From positions 46,742 through 110,741 of the forward strand of contig CAVKYH010000007.1 of NCBI GenBank assembly GCA_963660485.1: DNA of 64,000 bases, in the 5' to 3' direction. The position numbers were made by a program, and so were the translations under genes. Below are positions 44,057 through 51,634 of this stretch, one piece after another (the first letter of the stretch is position 1; each line of letters begins with the position of its first letter). Below the pieces are notes generated by a model that worked only from the letters and a program-made list of their open reading frames with translations, was not told the DNA's origin and did no database searches. This stretch comes from UBA6398 sp963660485. GTDB lineage: Bacteria > Bacteroidota > Bacteroidia > Bacteroidales > Bacteroidaceae.

Positions 44057-46225
44057 TTAGTTCAAAGTCTGCTCAACGTCGTCAACCGTTACCTTCAAAT
44101 TCGAAGCAGTGTCGTAGTTGTAAAGTTTAATGCCGCTGTGTTCACCATCGCCGATGTTGTCGCCAAGAGTGCAGTTCTTAATGTAAACTTCAAACGGATT
44201 AATGCTGCTGTCTATCTCGATAGCAGATTTGTTTACTGCTGTAGAATTGAACGTGCAGTTGGTGAAATAAACTTTCTTGGTATTGCTTTGTACGCCGTAT
44301 ACCTTTGCCATCTTGCCAGCACCATTGAATGTGCAGTTGGAGAACTTCATTGTTTGGTCTTCGCTTTCGCCTTGACCATAAGCGCATACATTATATGCAG
44401 CCGCCGTTTGGGTGAATGTGCAACCGGTGAATGTGCCGGAATAAACGAACAACAGACCTTTGATCTGGCAGTTTACGAAATTCAAACCTGTTGCGTGAGA
44501 GAAACCTTGCTCGCCCGATGTAAATGTATCGTTTGAATTAATCGTGATGTTCTTGAACGTTACGTTTTTGAGCCCGCTGATTGTGCTTGCTTCCTTGTTC
44601 AAAATTGTACTGCCCGAGCCAATGATAGTTGCGCCCTCTGTAATATTTTGAAAGTCGTTAGCGGTGTACGTGCCCTTGCCTACATAAATTGTTGTTGCGC
44701 CGGCATTGCAAGCGCTCTTGATGTCAGAGTAAGTTGCTCCGTTTGCATAAACTTTTCCGTCGGGTATTTCGAGTTTCTTCACGGTCCATGCTTGTTTGCC
44801 TTCGTATGTAGTTTCTTCTGAGACGTATCCTGCGGCAACGAAGTTGGTGTTTGCGCCTTCAGCCTGGCAGTTAGCAGGATTGAAACCTACGAAAGTTCCG
44901 CCCTTAACCACGATAGATGCTGTGCCGTTCTTGTAATTAGCATCACGGCAGTTCAAAACAAATTCATCTTCCTTGCCTGTACCCGGGTACTTCTGTTGAA
45001 CTTCGAATACGCCGCCGTTGATTTCTGCAGTACCTTCGTAAACATACACTGCGTGGATATTGCCTACGAAATGGCCGCCGTTGATCACAACCTTACCGCC
45101 GTCTGTCACGTCAACAGCGTAGCAGTCGTTTTCTTTAGCCTTTAAAGTTCCTTCGCCATTGAACTCGAGCGTGCCGCCCTGCGCGCTAAACAAAGACCAA
45201 GAGTTAACGGTTTGCTCCCAAATGTCTGTGCTGTTGTAGACAGTCTTGTTGTTGAGATTTACAGAGAGTGAAATGCCCGACTTAACAAATACAGTTCCAT
45301 CGAGGTCGATATCTGCGTTGAGCGTAGCGATACCTCCTGCGGCTGCAACCTGTTTCAGATCGTCTGCGTTGGACACATCTTCGATAACTCCTTTGTAGGA
45401 AGACATATTGAGCAGCACGTGAATCCATTTTGCTCTGCCGATGCTGCGTTCATCTGTGCCTTTGGGATTATTATATTCCTTCATTGTAGCATCGCCTTGC
45501 TTCACAGCCACTTTGCTTATGTGGTAGTTGCCGGTAGGTACGGGCATGTAGAGATACAATAGCTGCGCTTGGGTTGAAGGAGTGAAAGTGAACGTTACAA
45601 CGTTGTTGGTGGTTGAATCAGAAGTAACGGCAACGGGAGAAGATTTGGAAACGTCGAAATCACCCGTAACGTCTTTCGACATAGTAGCCACGAATTTGTT
45701 AGCCCCTGCGGGAACCATCACCTGCCACTCTATCACGGCACCAGTGTGGTGGAAGTTGAATGTAGTAGCGCCCAAATTGAAGAAAGCCACCATGGGATCG
45801 TTTGCAATTTGGTCGTCTTCGGTAGCATTTCTCTGTGTGTAGTCGTAAGCAGCCGGGTAGTTCACCGTAACCACTGCGTTATTGTAGGCCTTTGCTGCCG
45901 AAACGGGGAAAACTGCAATGTCGAGTGGAGTAACGTTGGGGTTGTCTTCGTAGTTGGCAATGTCGCCATCATTACTAAGACTCTCGCATTTCAAGGTTTT
46001 GAAGCCATCGTATCTGGTCCAAACCTTGATGTCGTCCCCTTCCGACCATTTGAAATCGCCTGGACCGGTCAACTCTTTGTTTGTGTTGTAAGAACGGCTG
46101 TCGACAGCGCTTTCCATCACACCTTTGTACTTGCCTCCTTTTAAGGAAGACATTTCGTCTTGGCTACAGCCTACGAGAGCCATAGCCGAAAGCCCCATAA
46201 GGGCTGCGGTTAATACTTTGTTCAT
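44057..46225 (-). CDS. Fimbrillin-like / beta-helix surface lipoprotein
   Basis: The 722-residue protein has a lipoprotein signal with Cys20 in ALVGCSQ, so it is likely exported and lipid-anchored. Residues about 40-290 resemble the fimbrillin / Mfa-like fold (FKWSEGDDIKVWTRYDG, DIAVFPVSAAKAYNNAVVTV, YLYMPVPTGNYHISKVAV). Residues about 300-715 are a repetitive right-handed beta-helix (GGKVVINGGHFVGNIHAVYV, TASIVVKGGTFVGF, GLKNVTFKNITINSND). The combination suggests an adhesin or surface-binding protein. It is preceded by a 60-residue ORF and by the invertible promoter region at 46543-46754. Confidence 0.75.
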   Translation of the reverse strand: MNKVLTAALMGLSAMALVGCSQDEMSSLKGGKYKGVMESAVDSRSYNTNKELTGPGDFKWSEGDDIKVWTRYDGFKTLKCESLSNDGDIANYEDNPNVTPLDIAVFPVSAAKAYNNAVVTVNYPAAYDYTQRNATEDDQIANDPMVAFFNLGATTFNFHHTGAVIEWQVMVPAGANKFVATMSKDVTGDFDVSKSSPVAVTSDSTTNNVVTFTFTPSTQAQLLYLYMPVPTGNYHISKVAVKQGDATMKEYNNPKGTDERSIGRAKWIHVLLNMSSYKGVIEDVSNADDLKQVAAAGGIATLNADIDLDGTVFVKSGISLSVNLNNKTVYNSTDIWEQTVNSWSLFSAQGGTLEFNGEGTLKAKENDCYAVDVTDGGKVVINGGHFVGNIHAVYVYEGTAEINGGVFEVQQKYPGTGKEDEFVLNCRDANYKNGTASIVVKGGTFVGFNPANCQAEGANTNFVAAGYVSEETTYEGKQAWTVKKLEIPDGKVYANGATYSDIKSACNAGATTIYVGKGTYTANDFQNITEGATIIGSGSTILNKEASTISGLKNVTFKNITINSNDTFTSGEQGFSHATGLNFVNCQIKGLLFVYSGTFTGCTFTQTAAAYNVCAYGQGESEDQTMKFSNCTFNGAGKMAKVYGVQSNTKKVYFTNCTFNSTAVNKSAIEIDSSINPFEVYIKNCTLGDNIGDGEHSGIKLYNYDTASNLKVTVDDVEQTLN

Positions 46226-46258
46226 GTCTCTATTTGTTTTATTAAATGAGGTAATAGA

Positions 46259-46441
46259 TTATTTGTTCCAGATTTCTTCGTTTTCCCAATTCGTTTCTTC
46301 GTTGGTATCTGCATACGAGTTTTTCTTTCTCGACCAACGTTCGTTGCTGTACCCTTCTACTACGTAGGGCTGGGAAATGAAAGCCTTGATTTCGGGCTTT
46401 TTGTAGCTATTCCGTTTTGTTGTTTCCAATGTTGTTTTCAT
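46259..46441 (-). CDS. Small protein upstream of the surface lipoprotein
   Basis: This 60-residue ORF (MKTTLETTKRNSYKKPEIKA at its start) lies 33 bases ahead of the lipoprotein gene in the same direction. Short Bacteroidales proteins with a YKKPEIK-type opening and a charged, asparagine-rich tail are common next to secreted proteins. It has no signal peptide or cysteine. Coding is supported by position and family-like opening only. It would be the first gene transcribed from the invertible promoter in its on state. Confidence 0.55.
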   Translation of the reverse strand: MKTTLETTKRNSYKKPEIKAFISQPYVVEGYSNERWSRKKNSYADTNEETNWENEEIWNK

Positions 46442-46542
46442 TGTTTCTGTTGTTTTTTTACTTTGTTTGGTGTTTCAGTTAGTACGGTGCCGTTTGGTAG
46501 CGGAACTGTGTCTGAATCAATGTTTTGTTTTCTATAGAAATT

Positions 46543-46571
46543 GTCCACCTCTTATTGATAGGTGGACTTTT
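46543..46571 (+). repeat. Left inverted repeat of the candidate inverton
   Basis: It matches the reverse complement of 46726-46754 at 28 of 29 positions. It is itself nearly symmetric: arms GTCCACCT and AGGTGGAC around a short centre, as expected for a tyrosine-recombinase site. Confidence 0.8.
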
Positions 46572-46677
46572 AAGGCTTAACGTTCAAACAATAAGCGATT
46601 TACGAGCTGTGAAAACGCTGTGTAAAAATGTTAAAACGCGAGTTTTGCGAAAAACTTCTGAAATTTCTTTGCTTTTA

Positions 46678-46708
46678 TTTGCCATATTATAAACTATTTG
46701 TATATTTG
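46678..46708 (+). promoter_or_regulatory. Promoter inside the candidate inverton
   Basis: TTTG (46678-46681) and TATATTTG (46701-46708) are 19 bases apart, a full match to the Bacteroidetes consensus. The start would be near 46715, about 15 bases before the right repeat. Confidence 0.85.
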
Positions 46709-46725
46709 CAACAGACAAAAACGGG

Positions 46726-46754
46726 AAAAGTCCACCTATCAATAATAGGTGGAC
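46726..46754 (-). repeat. Right inverted repeat of the candidate inverton
   Basis: It has 10-bp symmetric arms GTCCACCTAT and ATAGGTGGAC around a central 5 bases. T6 follows outside (46755-46760), so in this orientation the repeat also forms a terminator hairpin for the internal promoter. Confidence 0.8.
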
Positions 46755-46919
46755 TTTTTTGTTCTGTTGCCATTGAAACGAAGACGGAAGGAAAATTTCT
46801 TCCTATTGTTGCAGGGAAAACCGATACGCTTATCCCAACAAACAGTCTGCTGAAAAGGGAACACTGCAAAGCGTGCCGATTCCTCTATTCCGCAAGCCAA
46901 AAACCCTGCGGCGCAGGGC

Positions 46920-46993
46920 GCAAAAACTCCGGGCCACCAAATTTAAATTCCGGGCCATGTAATTTAAATTAGATGCGTCGGAGTTTTTACGAG
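46920..46993. repeat. Mosaic palindromic repeat A9
   Basis: The words are ccgggccacca, ccgggccatgt and agatgcgtcgg with aatttaaatt spacers, framed by gcaaaaact and agtttttacga. The last two words are the reverse complements of words in A3, A4 and A6. It lies between the inverton and the ABC-F gene and is not at a gene end. The stretch 46761-46919 before it shows nothing I can name. Confidence 0.86.
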
Positions 46994-47108
46994 ATGCCTT
47001 GTTGTTTTTGCAGGGTGAAATAAGGCTGAAAAGATGCGGCGTTAAGGGGCGGTTTATGGTTTGTTATTCCTAACTTTGCACGCGAAAAAATGTTTCCCCC
47101 TTATTGAT

Positions 47109-48992
47109 ATGGCAGATATAAATACGTTTCTCGATGTAAACTCCCTTTGCAAAAGCATAGGCGACCTTGTGATTGTAGACAATGCCTCGTTCAGCGTGGC
47201 TGAAAGGCAGAAGGTGGGAATCGTGGGGCGCAACGGCACGGGGAAATCCACTATACTTAACATTCTGAGCGGTAAAGAGGGATACGAGAGCGGAGCCGTG
47301 GTGTATAGAAAGGATATTCGGGTGGGATATTTGGAGCAGACGCCGGAATATTTCCCGGAGCAGACTGTGCTCGAAGCATGTTTCAACGGAGGAAACGAGA
47401 CTGCCGATTTGGTGAGACGCTATCTTGCCGGAGTTGCCGAGGGAGACGAAGCTATTATATCCGATATGTCGAACCGCCTTGACGTTTCAGGGGCGTGGGA
47501 TTACGAATACAGGGTGAAGGAAGTGCTTGCAAAACTGGAAATCACCGATTTCGACACACCGATGAAGAACCTTTCGGGCGGGCAGCGCAAACGTGTGGCG
47601 CTGGCCAACGTGCTTCTTATGGAGCCCGACATACTTGTTCTTGACGAGCCAACCAACCATCTTGATTTGAAAATGATAGAATGGCTCGAAAAATACCTGT
47701 CGCGCCCATCTATAACGCTTCTCATGGTAACGCACGACCGATATTTTCTTGAACAGGTGTGCAACCGTATTTACGAACTCGACAACAAGCAGATTTACAG
47801 CTACGAGGGGTGCTATTCATATTATATGGAAAAGCGTCAGGAGCGCAAGGACGCTGAAAAAGCCGAGGTGGCACGCGCCAACAATCTGTATCGCCGCGAA
47901 CTGGAATGGATGAGGCGTATGCCGCAGGCTCGCGGACACAAAGCAAAATACCGCGAGGAAAATTTTGCAGGGCTGGAAGAACTCGCACATAGGAAAACGG
48001 AACAACAAGCCGTGAAACTCGTTGCAAAGACCACGTATATAGGCTCGAAAATCATGGAGATAGCATACGTTTCCAAGGCTTTCGGGGAAAAGAAGATACT
48101 CGATGATTTCTATTACAACTTCTCGAGATTTGAAAAGCTCGGCATTGTGGGCGGAAATGGCTCGGGAAAATCCACCTTCATAAAGATGATACTCGGAATA
48201 GAAGGCATCGACGGGGGCAAGATAAACATCGGAGAAACGGTGAAGTTTGGTTATTTTGCGCAGGAAGGGCTTAAATTCGACAACGAGATGAAGGTTATCG
48301 ACGTGGTGCGCAGCATAGCCGAGACAATAGACATTGGCGGCGGCAAAAGACTCACTGCAATGCAGTTTTTGCAGCATTTCCTTTTTCCGCCGGCCGTGCA
48401 AAACAGCTACGTATACAAGTTGAGCGGCGGGGAAAGGCGCAGGCTTTATCTTTGCACCGTGTTGATGCAAAATCCGAACTTCCTGATTCTCGACGAACCG
48501 ACCAACGATTTGGATATAGAGACTCTGCAAGTGCTCGAAGAGTATCTCATTGGATTCAAAGGCTGCCTGATGATTGTTTCGCACGACCGCTGGTTTATGG
48601 ACCGCGTGGTGGATCATCTTCTGGTGTTCAAGGGAGACGCGGCAGTAGATGATTTTCCCGGCAACTACACACAATATCGCGAGCATTGCAAGGAACAGGA
48701 ATCGCAGAAAGAGAAAGAAAAACGCGAAAACAAAGCCAATGCCGGCAATATGCAACGCCCGCAAAACAGACACCAACGCAAACTCTCGTTCAAGGAACGC
48801 AAGGAACTCGAACAACTCGAAAGCGAAATTTCTGCCCTGGAAAACGAAAAAAACGATATCGTGAACGCGCTTAGCGGAGGCACTTTGAACGTGGAAGAAA
48901 TAACAAAATTGAGCAAGCGCCTGCCGGAATGCGAAAAAGAACTCGAAGAGAAATCAGACCGATGGCTGGAACTCTCCGAGATAGAAGGTTGA
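47109..48992 (+). CDS. ABC-F family ATPase (Uup/EttA type)
   Basis: ABC-F proteins are soluble twin-ATPase factors that act on ribosomes. The ATG at 47109 gives 627 residues. The two Walker A motifs are GRNGTGKST and GGNGSGKST, the signatures are LSGGQRKRVALA and LSGGERRRLYLC, and the Walker B motifs end in VLDEPTNHLD and ILDEPTNDLD. A C-terminal coiled-coil domain (about 540-627, KELEQLESEISALENEK) is Uup-like. No membrane segments are present. A TAACTTTG element lies at 47071-47078. Confidence 0.95.
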   Translation: MADINTFLDVNSLCKSIGDLVIVDNASFSVAERQKVGIVGRNGTGKSTILNILSGKEGYESGAVVYRKDIRVGYLEQTPEYFPEQTVLEACFNGGNETADLVRRYLAGVAEGDEAIISDMSNRLDVSGAWDYEYRVKEVLAKLEITDFDTPMKNLSGGQRKRVALANVLLMEPDILVLDEPTNHLDLKMIEWLEKYLSRPSITLLMVTHDRYFLEQVCNRIYELDNKQIYSYEGCYSYYMEKRQERKDAEKAEVARANNLYRRELEWMRRMPQARGHKAKYREENFAGLEELAHRKTEQQAVKLVAKTTYIGSKIMEIAYVSKAFGEKKILDDFYYNFSRFEKLGIVGGNGSGKSTFIKMILGIEGIDGGKINIGETVKFGYFAQEGLKFDNEMKVIDVVRSIAETIDIGGGKRLTAMQFLQHFLFPPAVQNSYVYKLSGGERRRLYLCTVLMQNPNFLILDEPTNDLDIETLQVLEEYLIGFKGCLMIVSHDRWFMDRVVDHLLVFKGDAAVDDFPGNYTQYREHCKEQESQKEKEKRENKANAGNMQRPQNRHQRKLSFKERKELEQLESEISALENEKNDIVNALSGGTLNVEEITKLSKRLPECEKELEEKSDRWLELSEIEG

Positions 48993-49035
48993 TGCGCTAC
49001 AAACCCGCATCAAAGCAAAACAAAATACGCAGAAA

Positions 49036-50574
49036 TCAGAAAGGCGGGGCATCTTCGTTTGACGAGCCCCCGAATGGATTGCCGCTAAAATCAGAGGGAG
49101 GAATTTGGGACAGGTCGGTAGACGCCCCAGACTGCACACCGGCAGCAGGAGAATTGTAGCCGGACTCAACAAAAGAGTCGCCCAAATTTTCAAACGAGGC
49201 ATATATGCTGCGGAAACGGAGCGTAACATCACCCACAGCACCGTTACGATGCTTGGCTACGATAATTTCAGCCTTTCCTTTCATCTCTTCACCACCAAGA
49301 CGGTAGTATTCCGGACGATGAATAAAGCAAACCATGTCGGCATCCTGTTCTATTGCTCCCGATTCGCGGAGGTCGGTAAGCTGAGGACGCTTGCCTTCTT
49401 CGCCTTCGCGCTTGCCAACTTCACGGTTCACCTGCGAAAGCGCCAATATCGGTATTTCCAATTCCTTTGCCATGGCTTTGAGCGCATGACTTATGAGCGA
49501 GACTTCCTCCTGGCGGTTGCTGATTCGACTGTCGCCCGCATTCATCAGTTGCAGGTAGTCTATCATAATAACCTTTACGCCGTGCTCATTGCAAAGTCGG
49601 CGCGCTTTGGTTTGGAATTCAAATATCGTTAGCGAAGGAGTGTCGTCCAAAAACAACGGCGCGCCATATAGTCGTTTAATTTGTCTGTCCAATTGTATCC
49701 ATTCAAAGGGTTCGAGCTGCCCGTTTCTCAATTTTTCGCCTTTTATTTCGCATACATTGGAAATCAAACGGTTTACAAGCTGCACGTTGCTCATTTCAAG
49801 CGAGAAGAAACCCACTGGAATATTGTTGTCGATAGCCATATTCTTTGCCATGGAAAGAGCAAACGCCGTTTTTCCCATGGCAGGACGCGCGGCAAGGATA
49901 ATCAAGTCGCTCTTTTGCCAACCGCTCGTCATTTTGTCAAGTTCGGTATAGCCGCTGGGCACTCCGCTAAGTCCGTCATGCCTTTCTGCCGCAATTTTCA
50001 ATTGTTTGTAGGCTTCGTCTATAACGGGGGTAATCTGCGTGAAGTCTTTCTTAGAATTCTGCTGTGCCAACTTGAACAAATCACTCTGCGCTTCCTGCAT
50101 CAATTCGTCAACATCTTGCGAATCGTCAAAGCCTTTGTCTGAAACTTTTGCCGCGAATGAAATCAATTGCCGGGCAAGATGTTTCTGCTGGATTATCTTT
50201 GCGTGGTAATTAAGATGAGCCGTAGAGGTCATCTTCTGTGTAAGTTGCGCAATATAAAAAGCCCCGCCTGCCTCTTCGAGTTTTCCTTCTTTTTTCAGTT
50301 GCTCCTTAACCGTAAGCATGTCCACGGGCAATTGTTTTAGAGCAAGTTCTCGTATGGCAGAAAAGACAAGTTGGTTGCGTTTGTCGTAGAAACTTTCGGG
50401 CGAAAGCGTTTCGCTTACGTCGGCAAAGGCATTCTGTTCGAGCAAGAGCGCACCCAATACCGCCGCTTCCAAATCTAGGGCCTGCGGTTGCAGTCTTCCC
50501 AGTTCGTCTTCTACGGCAACGATTTTCGTTTTCTTTGTACGGCGTGTATATCCTCTTGTGTTATTGTCGGGCAT
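49036..50574 (-). CDS. dnaB: Replicative DNA helicase
   Basis: DnaB is the hexameric 5'-3' helicase of the replication fork. The 512-residue protein has the N-terminal helical domain (AAVLGALLLEQNAFADVSETL) and the RecA-like ATPase domain with Walker A AARPAMGKTAFAL, VGFFSLEMSNVQLVNR, VIMIDYLQLMNAG and QVNREVGKREG, followed by a short acidic tail. No intein is present. The gene ends 43 bases from the convergent ABC-F gene. The sugar isomerase-like gene is upstream, with a terminator between. Confidence 0.97.
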   Translation of the reverse strand: MPDNNTRGYTRRTKKTKIVAVEDELGRLQPQALDLEAAVLGALLLEQNAFADVSETLSPESFYDKRNQLVFSAIRELALKQLPVDMLTVKEQLKKEGKLEEAGGAFYIAQLTQKMTSTAHLNYHAKIIQQKHLARQLISFAAKVSDKGFDDSQDVDELMQEAQSDLFKLAQQNSKKDFTQITPVIDEAYKQLKIAAERHDGLSGVPSGYTELDKMTSGWQKSDLIILAARPAMGKTAFALSMAKNMAIDNNIPVGFFSLEMSNVQLVNRLISNVCEIKGEKLRNGQLEPFEWIQLDRQIKRLYGAPLFLDDTPSLTIFEFQTKARRLCNEHGVKVIMIDYLQLMNAGDSRISNRQEEVSLISHALKAMAKELEIPILALSQVNREVGKREGEEGKRPQLTDLRESGAIEQDADMVCFIHRPEYYRLGGEEMKGKAEIIVAKHRNGAVGDVTLRFRSIYASFENLGDSFVESGYNSPAAGVQSGASTDLSQIPPSDFSGNPFGGSSNEDAPPF

Positions 50575-50596
50575 AATGTTATAGATTATTTTAGTT

Positions 50597-50624
50597 GAAA
50601 AAAGCGGTGAAAAAACACCGCTTT
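50597..50624 (-). terminator. Intrinsic terminator of the sugar isomerase-like gene
   Basis: The stem AAAGCGGTG (50601-50609) pairs with CACCGCTTT (50616-50624). On the minus strand it is followed by a T run. It lies between this gene and dnaB. Confidence 0.86.
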
Positions 50625-50650
50625 CTTATTGTGTTATATTGTTACGGCTT

Positions 50651-51595
50651 TTATTTCTTGTCGATAAGTTTCTGAAGATATTGGCGAGTTTTGGCCAAAT
50701 AATCTTTGCTGCTGGCATTAAGTTCGCATTCAATGGTCAGAGCTCCCTGATAGTTTTCTTCTTTCAAAATCTTGACAATAGCAGGAAAGTCTACGTCGCC
50801 TTCAGGAATAGGTTTTTCTGCACCAAGCACGTAAGGGTCCTCACGTGAAGGATAACAGCCGTCTTTGGCATGAATGTCTTTTACCAACGGTCCGAACTGG
50901 CGAATAGCATCTACGGGATTGGCTTTTCCATAAAGCAGCAGGTTTGCCACATCACAATTAATAAAAACATTACCTGTGCCGATATCTTTTATCGCGCGGA
51001 TAAGAGTTGTAGGAGTTTCCTGCCCGGTTTCGAAATATATCATAACGCCGCGCTCCTTGGCATATTCCGCCAAACCTTTCATCACTTCAATGAAATCTTT
51101 GTATTGCTCGCTGCCCATATCTTCCGGAATAAACCCGAAATGTGAGTGCATTGCCGGAACACCTGCCTCCTGGCAGAAATCAATCATCTTTTTGTAGGTC
51201 GTAATTTTTGCATCGCGTCCTTCTTTAGGCACAAGTCCTATAGTAGATGGACCTTGGCGGAAATTCCAGACGCTATGCCCCGGAACACCTACGACGGTTG
51301 TGATTTTTAGATTATACTTGTCGGCTGTCTCGCGCAGTTTCTTTGCAAAAGCAGCGTCCATGTTTGAACTATAATTAATTTGGCAGGACGTAAACTTGTT
51401 GTCGGCAAGTTTTTTCATTTCGCCGTCAATATCTTTCCAATTATAAATAATTGTACCGATAGTGATGTTGCTTTTGGTAGATTTAGCGCTGACCTGTTCG
51501 CTATTCATACTGTTTTTGTTTGAGGCTTGCACGTCATTTGTGCTGCCCGAAGCCATAAAAGAAGCAGCCAAACACATTGAAACTAAAATATTCAT
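50651..51595 (-). CDS. Secreted sugar phosphate isomerase/epimerase-like TIM barrel protein
   Basis: The 314-residue protein has an N-terminal hydrophobic stretch that may be a signal peptide. It has the AP-endonuclease-2 / xylose isomerase-like fold: KITTVVGVPGHSVWNF, AGVPAMHSHFGF with the metal-site His, VMIYFETGQETPTTL, FINCDVANLLLYG, LVKDIHAKDG and LTIECELNAS. These segments hold the metal ligands of the sugar isomerase family. The substrate is unknown. A TATCTTTG-like element is found just upstream on the minus strand (51621-51628). Confidence 0.83.
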   Translation of the reverse strand: MNILVSMCLAASFMASGSTNDVQASNKNSMNSEQVSAKSTKSNITIGTIIYNWKDIDGEMKKLADNKFTSCQINYSSNMDAAFAKKLRETADKYNLKITTVVGVPGHSVWNFRQGPSTIGLVPKEGRDAKITTYKKMIDFCQEAGVPAMHSHFGFIPEDMGSEQYKDFIEVMKGLAEYAKERGVMIYFETGQETPTTLIRAIKDIGTGNVFINCDVANLLLYGKANPVDAIRQFGPLVKDIHAKDGCYPSREDPYVLGAEKPIPEGDVDFPAIVKILKEENYQGALTIECELNASSKDYLAKTRQYLQKLIDKK

Positions 51596-51634
51596 AACAA
51601 AATTGTTTTTGTACGTGTTACAAAGATAGGCAAT

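Larger units (their letters stand above)
46543..46754. promoter_or_regulatory. Candidate invertible promoter (inverton), present in the orientation away from the adhesin gene
   Basis: Inverted repeats of 29 bp enclose 154 bp that contain a good promoter pointing right, away from the lipoprotein gene on the left. Inversion would aim this promoter at the small ORF (start 46441) and the lipoprotein gene. This is the architecture of the phase-variable surface-gene promoters of Bacteroidales. No recombinase gene lies nearby; it could act in trans. That inversion occurs is inferred. Confidence 0.72.

Noticed and set aside
46628..46972. A 114-codon frame to the right of the inverton
   Set aside because: It begins inside the candidate inverton, runs through the right inverted repeat and into repeat A9, and has no protein-like composition.
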